DNA of 13,780 nucleotides, from the NCBI GenBank assembly GCA_003248755.1, contig QFQW01000095.1, positions 1 to 13,780 on the forward strand, given 5' to 3'. Below, in pieces: positions 1 through 6,231 of this stretch. A program made the translations under genes and the position numbers. The stretch comes from Chryseobacterium sp. (GTDB lineage: Bacteria; Bacteroidota; Bacteroidia; Flavobacteriales; Weeksellaceae). Each line of letters begins with the position of its first letter. Position 1 is the stretch's first letter. The notes under the pieces were generated by a model. The model had not been told where the DNA came from and searched no databases. It saw only the letters and a program-made list of their open reading frames with translations.

Positions 1-118
1 ACATTCACTCAGTCAAAATCAAACTAATAGAAAAAATCGAAAATCCGCAAAGCTTCTCATAATCAAAACTTAACACAAGATTGGGATTTGCCGGCTTTTT
101 TCTTCCACCAATTTACGA

Positions 119-126
119 TAATTTTG
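119..126 (+). promoter_or_regulatory. Candidate -7 promoter box for the Nfu gene
   Basis: TAATTTTG matches the Bacteroidetes -7 consensus TAnnTTTG. No clear TTG stands at the usual -33 distance; only a T-rich stretch lies there (97-103). Transcription would start near 131-133 and leave a leader of about 95 nt before the ATG at 227. The rest of 1-226 holds no gene I can support. An 11-codon ATG frame at 145-180 lies in the leader. Confidence 0.45.
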
Positions 127-226
127 TAGTTCAAATTACTTAAAATGAAACATTCAGCGATAACATTTATCAGTTTCTGAAAACGATAATCTGAATGCCA
201 CATCTTACAATTAAAAATAAAGAAAA

Positions 227-1105
227 ATGAAAGAAGTCATAATAGAACCTACGGAAAATAAAAAAGTAATGAAGTTCGTTACGGACTACACTTTGATTCC
301 TGGTTCACTAGAATTAGATAGAGATTCTGACATTTCCGAGATTCCATTGGCGCAAGAACTTTTCAACTATCCTTTTGTCAATAGAATCTTCATCACAGCC
401 AACTTCATTGCGGTGGCAAAAGAAGACACTGTGGAATGGGAACACGTTGCAGAAAGTCTTAAAAACATCATTGAGGATGAACTTTTGGCCAACCCGAGAA
501 TCTACCTTCAGAAAAGAAAAGAAATGTATCAAATCTATTCTGAGATGACGCCCAATCCTGCGGTTATGAAATTCATTTCCAGCAAAATGCTAATGGACGG
601 CTTCATCGAAGTGAAGTCCAGAGAAGAATCAGGAGGTGTTCCTTTGGCGCAGGAATTATACGAAGCTTTTGATTTTGTGAAGGAAATCTATGTGAGTGAT
701 AATTTTGTTGCTGTTACAAGAGACGAGCAATTCCAATGGCACGAAATTATGAATCAGGTTCGTTCTTTTATAGCTGAATTTTTGCAGGCTGGAAAGACAA
801 TTGCAGCTATCGAACCTCATCAGCACGAGAATCCTGTTTTGAAAATCATCAACAGAGAATACACGAATGACGAGCAAAAAATCAGTGATATATTAAACGA
901 ATACGTAGCGCCTGCAGTAGAAAATGACGGTGGAAAAATCTCTCTGATTGAATACGACCAGGAAAATAAAACAGCAAAAATGCTTCTTCAAGGTGCTTGC
1001 AGCGGTTGTCCATCCTCCACAGCGACTTTGAAAAACGGAATCCAAAGTATTCTGAAACAATTCGTTCCGGAATTGGTGGAGAACGTAGAAGCTGTGAATG
1101 GATAA
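227..1105 (+). CDS. NifU/Nfu-family iron-sulfur cluster carrier with duplicated Nfu_N domain
   Basis: This 292-residue cytoplasmic protein is a probable Fe-S cluster carrier that receives a cluster and passes it to apo-proteins. The C-terminal NifU-like domain (about residues 213-285) carries the CxxC motif C258-S-G-C261, which in this family binds a bridging [4Fe-4S] cluster between two subunits. In front of it are two copies of the Nfu N-terminal domain, at about residues 3-88 and 102-190. They align through VMKF, the LAQEL stretch and the NF(I/V)AV stretch. Many Nfu proteins have only one such domain. The start is the ATG at 227, behind A-rich sequence (AAAGAAAA) with no real Shine-Dalgarno. 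The stop TAA is followed at once by TAG. Ferrochelatase lies 149 nt downstream on the same strand, so an iron-related unit is possible, but a palindromic repeat separates the two. I am sure of the family; the client proteins are unknown. Confidence 0.92.
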   Translation: MKEVIIEPTENKKVMKFVTDYTLIPGSLELDRDSDISEIPLAQELFNYPFVNRIFITANFIAVAKEDTVEWEHVAESLKNIIEDELLANPRIYLQKRKEMYQIYSEMTPNPAVMKFISSKMLMDGFIEVKSREESGGVPLAQELYEAFDFVKEIYVSDNFVAVTRDEQFQWHEIMNQVRSFIAEFLQAGKTIAAIEPHQHENPVLKIINREYTNDEQKISDILNEYVAPAVENDGGKISLIEYDQENKTAKMLLQGACSGCPSSTATLKNGIQSILKQFVPELVENVEAVNG

Positions 1106-1110
1106 TAGCG

Positions 1111-1123
1111 TCGAGAATCTCGA
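1111..1123. repeat. Short palindrome just after the Nfu gene
   Basis: TCGAGA-a-TCTCGA is a perfect inverted repeat with 6-base arms and a single central base. It runs straight into GAATGAC, a half-site of the larger palindrome at 1172-1231. It may be a degenerate third arm of that repeat family. No T-run follows, so it is not a standard terminator. Confidence 0.45.
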
Positions 1124-1171
1124 ATGACATTTTACCTGACAATGCTAAAAAGATTAATTTAATCATTAAGT

Positions 1172-1231
1172 TTGTCATTCCGAAGGAATCTCAAGGTTTA
1201 GATTGACTTTAGGTTTCCTTCGGAATGACAA
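1172..1231. repeat. REP-like palindromic intergenic repeat, copy 1
   Basis: The left arm (1172-1191, containing GTCATTCCGAAGGAATCT) and right arm (1212-1231, containing CCTTCGGAATGACAA) are reverse complements at 18 of 20 positions, around a 20-nt loop. Transcribed, it would form a long stable hairpin between the Nfu gene and hemH. It has no following T-run. A related, less perfect copy lies at 8458-8508, and both share GTTTAGATT inside and TAnnTTTG at the left edge. It is probably a dispersed non-coding element that can affect mRNA stability or read-through. No transposase is nearby. Confidence 0.75.
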
Positions 1232-1254
1232 TATTGCGTTAAAAACAAACTATT

Positions 1255-2295
1255 TTGAATCAATCAAACAACAAAAAAGGAATCTTACTCGTAAACCTCG
1301 GTTCACCCAATTCGACAAGCGTTGAAGATGTAAAAAACTATCTTGACGAATTCTTGATGGATGAAAAAGTCATCGATTATCGTTGGATTTTCCGAGCGTT
1401 ATTGGTTCAGGGAATCATCTTGAAAACCAGACCGAAAAAATCAGCGGAAGCTTACAAAACCGTCTGGACGGACGAAGGTTCTCCCTTGATTGTGATTTCC
1501 AAAAACCTACAGAAAAAACTCCAGGAGATTGTAAATGTTCCGGTTGGTTTGGGAATGCGCTACGCAGAACCATCAATACAAACCGGAATCCAGGAATTGG
1601 TAGACCAAGGCATTACAAATATTACTTTGTTTCCCCTTTATCCTCAATACGCAATGAGCACGACGGAAACTGTCATTGACAAAGCCGAAGAAGTTCGAAT
1701 AAAATTCTTTCCCGACATTAAAATCAATTATGTAGAACCGTTTTATGACCGCGAGATTTACATCAATTCTCTTGCGGAAAGTATCAAAGAAAAACTACCT
1801 GCGGATTTTGATTTGTTGCAGTTTTCTTATCACGGTGTTCCGGAACGTCATATTTACAAAACCGACCCTACGAAGACTTGCAATATGAATAATTGCTGCT
1901 CAAAAGAGGACAATCCTTCGCACAAATTCTGTTATAGGCACCAATGTTATAAAGTCACGAAGTTGGTTTGTGAGAAATTGGGCATTCCGAAAGAGAAGGC
2001 ATTAGTCACTTTCCAGTCCCGATTGGGAAAAGACAAATGGATGGAACCTTATACCGACGCCACTTTGGAAGGTCTTGGCAAAAAAGGCATCAAAAAACTG
2101 GCAATAGTTTGTCCGGCTTTTGTATCCGATTGTCTGGAAACTTTGGAAGAGATTTCGGTGGAAGGAAAAGAAATTTTCTTACATGGAGGTGGGGAAAGAT
2201 TTGATTACATCCCGTGTTTGAATGAGGAACAAAGTTGGGTCAATGTTGTTAAAACGCTTTGTGAAGAAAAGTTAGACGATTTTTATTTTCATTAA
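1255..2295 (+). CDS. hemH: Ferrochelatase
   Basis: Ferrochelatase inserts Fe2+ into a porphyrin in the last or near-last step of haem synthesis. The 346-residue product is full length for the family. It begins with the typical GILLVNLGSP stretch (residues 9-18). The metal-site histidine is H193 in SYHGVPERH, and the conserved acidic residue is E295 in the DCLETLEEI stretch. The start is TTG at 1255: an in-frame TAA lies at 1240-1242, no ATG or GTG lies between, and the first internal Met (residue 36) would remove conserved sequence. A TTG start suggests modest translation. Five cysteines (C209, C214, C215, C226, C231) cluster after the active-site histidine and could hold a [2Fe-2S] cluster, as reported for some bacterial ferrochelatases. 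The VOC-fold gene follows after 11 nt and is probably co-transcribed. Whether the substrate is protoporphyrin or coproporphyrin cannot be read from sequence by eye. Confidence 0.96.
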   Translation: MNQSNNKKGILLVNLGSPNSTSVEDVKNYLDEFLMDEKVIDYRWIFRALLVQGIILKTRPKKSAEAYKTVWTDEGSPLIVISKNLQKKLQEIVNVPVGLGMRYAEPSIQTGIQELVDQGITNITLFPLYPQYAMSTTETVIDKAEEVRIKFFPDIKINYVEPFYDREIYINSLAESIKEKLPADFDLLQFSYHGVPERHIYKTDPTKTCNMNNCCSKEDNPSHKFCYRHQCYKVTKLVCEKLGIPKEKALVTFQSRLGKDKWMEPYTDATLEGLGKKGIKKLAIVCPAFVSDCLETLEEISVEGKEIFLHGGGERFDYIPCLNEEQSWVNVVKTLCEEKLDDFYFH

Positions 2296-2306
2296 TTTTT
2301 CATACA

Positions 2307-2687
2307 ATGATTTTCCGATACGCGCGACATATCCAAAATCTGGAAAAACTGATTGGTTTTTATACCAAAGTTTTGGATTTTAAAGTTCTTGGAGATTTCA
2401 AAGAGCATAACGGTTATGATGGTGTTTTTCTTGGAAAAGAAAATGAAAACTGGCATTTGGAATTCACACAAGACAATAACATTCCTGAATCTAAATTTGA
2501 TGACGATGACATTTTGGTTTTCTATCCGGAATCGTTGGAAGAGTTTCAGAAGATTGTGGCTAATCTTGAATTTTATAAAGTCCCCATCCTTGAACCGAAA
2601 AATCCTTATTGGAAAGAAAACGGAATCTGTTTTGAGGATTGTGACCATTACAAGATTATTGTTTCCGACCTTAGGATTGTAAAATAA
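2307..2687 (+). CDS. VOC-fold (glyoxalase/bleomycin-resistance superfamily) protein, YycE-like
   Basis: This is a small 126-residue protein of the vicinal oxygen chelate fold. It opens with RYARH (residues 4-8), where H8 is the usual first metal ligand, followed by the helix LEKLIGFYTKVLDF. The WHLEF segment (49-53) carries E52 at the usual second-ligand position. The C-terminal part (GICFEDCDHYKIIVSD) resembles the family's final strand, but the common DPDGN motif is replaced by EDCDHYK. The overall pattern recalls Bacillus YycE, a structurally known protein of unknown function. It starts 11 nt after hemH and is followed at once by a terminator, so it is the last gene of that unit. The family can isomerise, cleave or bind small molecules, and I cannot assign a substrate. 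A link to haem or iron rests only on position. Confidence 0.82.
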   Translation: MIFRYARHIQNLEKLIGFYTKVLDFKVLGDFKEHNGYDGVFLGKENENWHLEFTQDNNIPESKFDDDDILVFYPESLEEFQKIVANLEFYKVPILEPKNPYWKENGICFEDCDHYKIIVSDLRIVK

Positions 2688-2719
2688 AAAAACCGCCTCA
2701 TTACTGAAGCGGTTTTTTT
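2686..2719. terminator. Bidirectional rho-independent terminator
   Basis: Seven A's (2686-2692), CCGC and TCA pair with TGA, GCGG and seven T's (2713-2719) across a four-base TTAC loop, with one internal C/A mismatch. The A-run overlaps the TAA stop of the VOC gene. It sits between two convergent genes, the VOC gene (plus) and the M16 protease (minus, ending at 2734), and has a U-tract in both directions, so it should stop both. Confidence 0.93.
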
Positions 2720-2733
2720 GCCATAAAAAGTAT

Positions 2734-5466
2734 TTATTTCTTGTTAAAATCTCCTGCAAAAACAGAAGTCAACTTATCTTCACTGATGTATTTTCTTAGA
2801 ACATCGTTCACTTGGCTTACTTTAAGCGCAGAAACTTTTGCTTCCAAAGCATCATATTCGTCCAAAGACTGTCCATATTGAAGCTGAGAATTGACTAATC
2901 CCATCAAAGTATTATCATTTCCAAGACCTGTTTTTCTGGAGTTCAACCAAGAAGTCAAATTAGACTTGAATTCTTCTTCTGTGAAACCGTCTTTTACTGC
3001 TTTATTTACTTCTTCTTTCAAAGCTTTGTCAACTGCATCTTTTTTAGTCGGGTTGAAGAACGCATACCAAGACCAAGATGCTACGTTGTTATCAATAGGA
3101 ATATTGATGTAAGAACCTGCACCGTAGCTGATTCCTTCTTTCTCACGAAGTCTTGTAGGAATTCTAGCTGTCAAGAAACCTCCGCTTCCTAACATTTCGT
3201 TGGCAATCACAAAAGCCGGATAATCCGGAGATTTTCTGTCCATAGAAAAACTGATTTTCCCAACTGCGGCACCGTTTTCTTTATCCGGAGTCAGATATTC
3301 TTTGTCTTGTTTTTTGGTTGCGAATAATTCCGGTTTGATGAACTCGTAATTTGATTTTGAATTCCATTTTCCAAAAGTTGATTCTAATAGTCCTGCGACT
3401 GTTTTGCTGTCAACATCTCCGATAACAGAACCAACACCATTGTTTCCTCCTAAAATTTTGTTGTAGAAATCTACCAACTGCTCTCTCTTCACTTTCTTAT
3501 TGTTATCAATCTGTTCCTGAGTAGAAGCTGTATAATAGATACTTTCTTTAGGATAATTCTCAGTGATTTTTTCGATTTCCGTGAATGCGATTGACTGCGG
3601 GTCGTTCAATGAACTTTCAAGATACGTGTTGTACTCGTTGATTGTTTTTGTCAATTCAGCTTCCGGGAAAGTAGATTCAGTCAGGATTTCTTTGATAAGA
3701 GCTGTTACTTTTGGCAAGCTGTCTTTGTAAGTACTGAAATTAACGAACAACGTCTGGCCACTAAATCCGAAATTGATATTAGACTTCCATTGGTCCAGCA
3801 TATCTTGGATTTGTTCTTTGGTGTGGGTTTTAGTTCCTGTTTTAAGAACCTGAGCCATCAGGGAACCAACATCTGATTTTCCGTTCAAATCTTTGGCATT
3901 ACTTACAGGGAATTTGAAACTTCCTAAAACTTTTCCGCCTTTGATGTCTTTTTTGATTAAGCCGTATTTCATTCCATTGCTCAATTTGCCTTCTGTTAGA
4001 TTAGCTTTCAGGTTTTTGATGCTAGCCTCGAAAGGTGCAGCTTCTTTCTCAAGTGCTTTTCCTTTGTAATCGTTTGTCAGAGAAGCGATTTGCTCATTGG
4101 TATATTCGATATTCTTAACTCTTACCTCATCTTTCGCCGGAATGAAAACTCCTACCGTTCTATTATTAGTTCTGAAATATTTCTCAGCAACTCTTTGAAC
4201 ATCTGCTACAGTCAATTTTTCAACCGCATCTCTGTAAAGAAATCCTAATTTGTAATTTCCCGCTCCAACAATTTCCGTTAGATTAATAGCATAACCAATT
4301 GTATTGTTTTTAATATTTTCGATTTGTTTAAGCAATTTAGCTTTAGCTCTTGCAACATCCTGCTCTGTATATTTTGTAGTTCCAACTTTGTCCAAAACCG
4401 CACGGAAATCACTCTCAGTTGCTTTGATGTCTTTATCAGCCGGAACATCCAATCCGAAATACATAAAGCTCGCATCTCTAACCGTTGGCTGATAAGCATA
4501 GATAGAAGCCGCCTTGTGAGAATCAATCATTGCTTTGTAAAGATAGCCAGATGGGTCTGCCGTCAAAATCTCCTGCAATGCATCCAATGCTGCATAATCT
4601 TTGTCGGCAAAAGGAACTGTGTGATAAAGCGCGCCGACAACTTTGCTGTCTCCGGAACGTTTCAGTTCCACAAAACGTTCTCCGTCCTGAGCTGGTTCAA
4701 CTGTATAAGGTGTTTCAATAACTCTAGATGGTTTTGGAATCGTGGAGAAATATTGAGCAATATATTCCAGAGCCTTTTTCTCATCAAATTTCCCTGCAAC
4801 AATTAACGTCGCATTGTCGGGTTGATAATATTTTTCATAGAATTTTCTAAGCGTAACTGCTTTTACCCTTTCTACATCTTCCTTACTTCCGATTGTACTG
4901 TTTCCGTAGTTATGCCAAAGATAAGCTGTTGACATGATTCTTTCCATCAAAACACCACTTGGGCTGTTTTCTCCAATCTCGAACTCATTTCTTACAACAG
5001 AAAATTCTTTATCCAAATCCGACTGAAGAATCGTTGCATTTACCATTCTGTCCGCTTCCATTTCCAAGAACCATTTCAAATTCTCATCGTTGGAAGGGAA
5101 AACCTCATAATAATTGGTTCTGTCATAATAAGTCGTTCCGTTGGCATTTCCACCTTTGTCAGACAACATTTTCTTGATATCGCCCAGCTTTTTTGTGCTT
5201 TTGAACAACATATGCTCCAGCAAGTGCGCCATCCCTTTCTCTCCGTAACCTTCGTGCTTGGAACCAACATTATAAACGATGTTAATAACAGCATTACTTT
5301 GAGAAGCATCTGAAATCAAAAGGACTTTCATCCCGTTACTTAAGGAATATTCTTTAATTCCTTCAGTATTACTAATAAACTTTGGTGTTTCGGCTTTTTG
5401 AGAAAATACAGGTGTATAATAACCCGCATAGAACACGACTGCCGCAGTCAGTAGAAAGTTCTTCAT
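2734..5466 (-). CDS. Exported M16-family zinc metallopeptidase (two-domain, one active half)
   Basis: The product is a 910-residue insulinase/pitrilysin-type (M16) peptidase that cleaves peptides inside a closed chamber formed by two related halves. Residues 1-22 are a signal peptide (MKNFLL, hydrophobic core, ending near VFSQ), so it acts in the periplasm or outside the cell. The catalytic half carries the inverted zinc motif HLLEH (81-85) and the distal zinc ligand E161 in NEFEIGENSP, 76 residues after H85 as expected. The C-terminal half (about 480-910) has the fold but no HxxEH. It keeps the RLREKEGISYG segment (about 772-782), whose Arg/Tyr pair assists substrate binding in the family. 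Bacteroidota often carry such fused two-half forms. I see no type IX secretion C-terminal domain. The gene is divergent from ruvC across 102 nt and convergent with the VOC gene. The closest -7-like sequence upstream (TAAATTTA, 5492-5499) is imperfect. Confidence 0.94.
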   Translation of the reverse strand: MKNFLLTAAVVFYAGYYTPVFSQKAETPKFISNTEGIKEYSLSNGMKVLLISDASQSNAVINIVYNVGSKHEGYGEKGMAHLLEHMLFKSTKKLGDIKKMLSDKGGNANGTTYYDRTNYYEVFPSNDENLKWFLEMEADRMVNATILQSDLDKEFSVVRNEFEIGENSPSGVLMERIMSTAYLWHNYGNSTIGSKEDVERVKAVTLRKFYEKYYQPDNATLIVAGKFDEKKALEYIAQYFSTIPKPSRVIETPYTVEPAQDGERFVELKRSGDSKVVGALYHTVPFADKDYAALDALQEILTADPSGYLYKAMIDSHKAASIYAYQPTVRDASFMYFGLDVPADKDIKATESDFRAVLDKVGTTKYTEQDVARAKAKLLKQIENIKNNTIGYAINLTEIVGAGNYKLGFLYRDAVEKLTVADVQRVAEKYFRTNNRTVGVFIPAKDEVRVKNIEYTNEQIASLTNDYKGKALEKEAAPFEASIKNLKANLTEGKLSNGMKYGLIKKDIKGGKVLGSFKFPVSNAKDLNGKSDVGSLMAQVLKTGTKTHTKEQIQDMLDQWKSNINFGFSGQTLFVNFSTYKDSLPKVTALIKEILTESTFPEAELTKTINEYNTYLESSLNDPQSIAFTEIEKITENYPKESIYYTASTQEQIDNNKKVKREQLVDFYNKILGGNNGVGSVIGDVDSKTVAGLLESTFGKWNSKSNYEFIKPELFATKKQDKEYLTPDKENGAAVGKISFSMDRKSPDYPAFVIANEMLGSGGFLTARIPTRLREKEGISYGAGSYINIPIDNNVASWSWYAFFNPTKKDAVDKALKEEVNKAVKDGFTEEEFKSNLTSWLNSRKTGLGNDNTLMGLVNSQLQYGQSLDEYDALEAKVSALKVSQVNDVLRKYISEDKLTSVFAGDFNKK

Positions 5467-5555
5467 GTTCGATTGTTAATTTTTTAGTTTCTAAATTTAA
5501 TAACTTTCTTTGTGAAAATATATTGTGCAAGACAGTTTTTATGAAAACATTAACG

Positions 5556-5563
5556 TAATTTTG
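5556..5563 (+). promoter_or_regulatory. -7 promoter box of ruvC, implying a leaderless mRNA
   Basis: TAATTTTG matches TAnnTTTG exactly and ends 5 nt before the ruvC ATG at 5569. Transcription from such a box starts about 4-7 nt after it, at or next to the A of the ATG. The expected -33 region holds only a T-run (5536-5540) rather than a clean TTG. The same spacing recurs at 6219-6226 and 10430-10437. Confidence 0.65.
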
Positions 5564-5568
5564 ACCTT

Positions 5569-6123
5569 ATGCTAGTAGAAAAGATAATTTTAGGTGTTGA
5601 CCCGGGAACAGCAGTGATGGGATTCGGAATTATTTCTGTTAAAGGAAGTAAAATGGAACTGATTGCCATCCACGAATTGATTCTGAAAAAATATGAGAAT
5701 CATGAGACAAAGCTTAAAATCATCTTCGATAAAACTCTAGCATTAATTGACGAATACCATCCGGACGAAACAGCTTTAGAAGCACCATTCTTCGGAAAAA
5801 ATGTTCAGAGTATGCTGAAATTGGGACGTGCTCAAGGCGTAGCAATGGCCGCAAGTCTCCACAGAAACATTCCGATTACGGAATATTCTCCTAAAAAAGT
5901 AAAAATGGCTATCACAGGAAACGGAAATGCTAGCAAAGAACAAGTGGCAGGAATGCTTCAGAACCTTTTAAAACTGAAAGAATTTCCTACAAAATATCTT
6001 GATGCGTCTGATGGATTAGCTGTAGCTGTTTGTCATCATTTCAATTCCGGAAGTCTCTCAACAGACAAATCTTACTCTGGCTGGGACAGTTTTCTGAAGC
6101 AAAATCCGGATAGGATTAAATAG
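5569..6123 (+). CDS. ruvC: Holliday junction endonuclease RuvC
   Basis: RuvC is a dimeric, Mg2+-dependent resolvase that nicks opposite strands of Holliday junctions moved by RuvAB, finishing recombinational repair. The 184-residue length is normal. The four acidic active-site residues are visible: D11 in GVDPGTAVMGFG, E71 in LEAPFFGKN, and D145 with D148 in YLDASDGLAVAVCHH. These match the D-E-D-D set known from Escherichia coli RuvC. The start ATG at 5569 gives the family's usual N terminus (hydrophobic strand then DPG) and stands 5 nt after a TAnnTTTG box. A helicase gene follows on the same strand after 108 nt but has its own promoter. No ruvA or ruvB is in the window; separation of ruvC from ruvAB is common. 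Confidence 0.97.
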   Translation: MLVEKIILGVDPGTAVMGFGIISVKGSKMELIAIHELILKKYENHETKLKIIFDKTLALIDEYHPDETALEAPFFGKNVQSMLKLGRAQGVAMAASLHRNIPITEYSPKKVKMAITGNGNASKEQVAGMLQNLLKLKEFPTKYLDASDGLAVAVCHHFNSGSLSTDKSYSGWDSFLKQNPDRIK

Positions 6124-6195
6124 TTGTTGATTGACTGTTATTCGTTGACAACTTTATTTCTTTGTCCTTTCATCTTTTTTCTTATCTCTTTAAAC

Positions 6196-6226
6196 TTGAT
6201 TCTTGTCATCTGATTTTCTATCTTTG
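6196..6226 (+). promoter_or_regulatory. Promoter of the helicase gene (-33 and -7), implying a leaderless mRNA
   Basis: TTG at 6196-6198, a 20-nt spacer and TATCTTTG at 6219-6226 form the best Bacteroidetes-type promoter in the window. The box ends 5 nt before the ATG at 6232, so the predicted transcript begins at or just before the start codon. The sequence before it (6150-6220) is rich in T and C. Confidence 0.75.
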
Positions 6227-6231
6227 AATCG

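Noticed and set aside
145..180. An 11-codon ATG frame (MKHSAITFISF) in the leader of the Nfu gene, 18 nt after a promoter box
   Set aside because: Too short to support, no ribosome binding site, and its content (no run of one amino acid) does not suggest an attenuator peptide.
997..1206. 69-codon plus-strand frame over the end of the Nfu gene and the repeat
   Set aside because: It overlaps the conserved CxxC region in another frame and ends inside a palindrome; no own start signal.
1172..1231. The palindrome as a transcription terminator or insertion sequence end
   Set aside because: No T-run follows the stem, and there is no transposase, target duplication or second matching end in the window.
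2292..2759. 155-codon open frame on the minus strand across the VOC gene
   Set aside because: It is antisense to a recognisable VOC protein and runs through the strong terminator at 2686-2719. Its translation looks like random A+T-rich coding.
4324..4806. 160-codon plus-strand frame inside the M16 protease gene
   Set aside because: The minus strand there encodes conserved M16 sequence; the plus-strand translation is rich in Ser, Cys and Arg with no family pattern.
5492..5499. TAAATTTA on the minus strand as the M16 protease promoter
   Set aside because: The last base of the -7 consensus is wrong and no TTG lies at the correct distance; I could not support a promoter for this gene.
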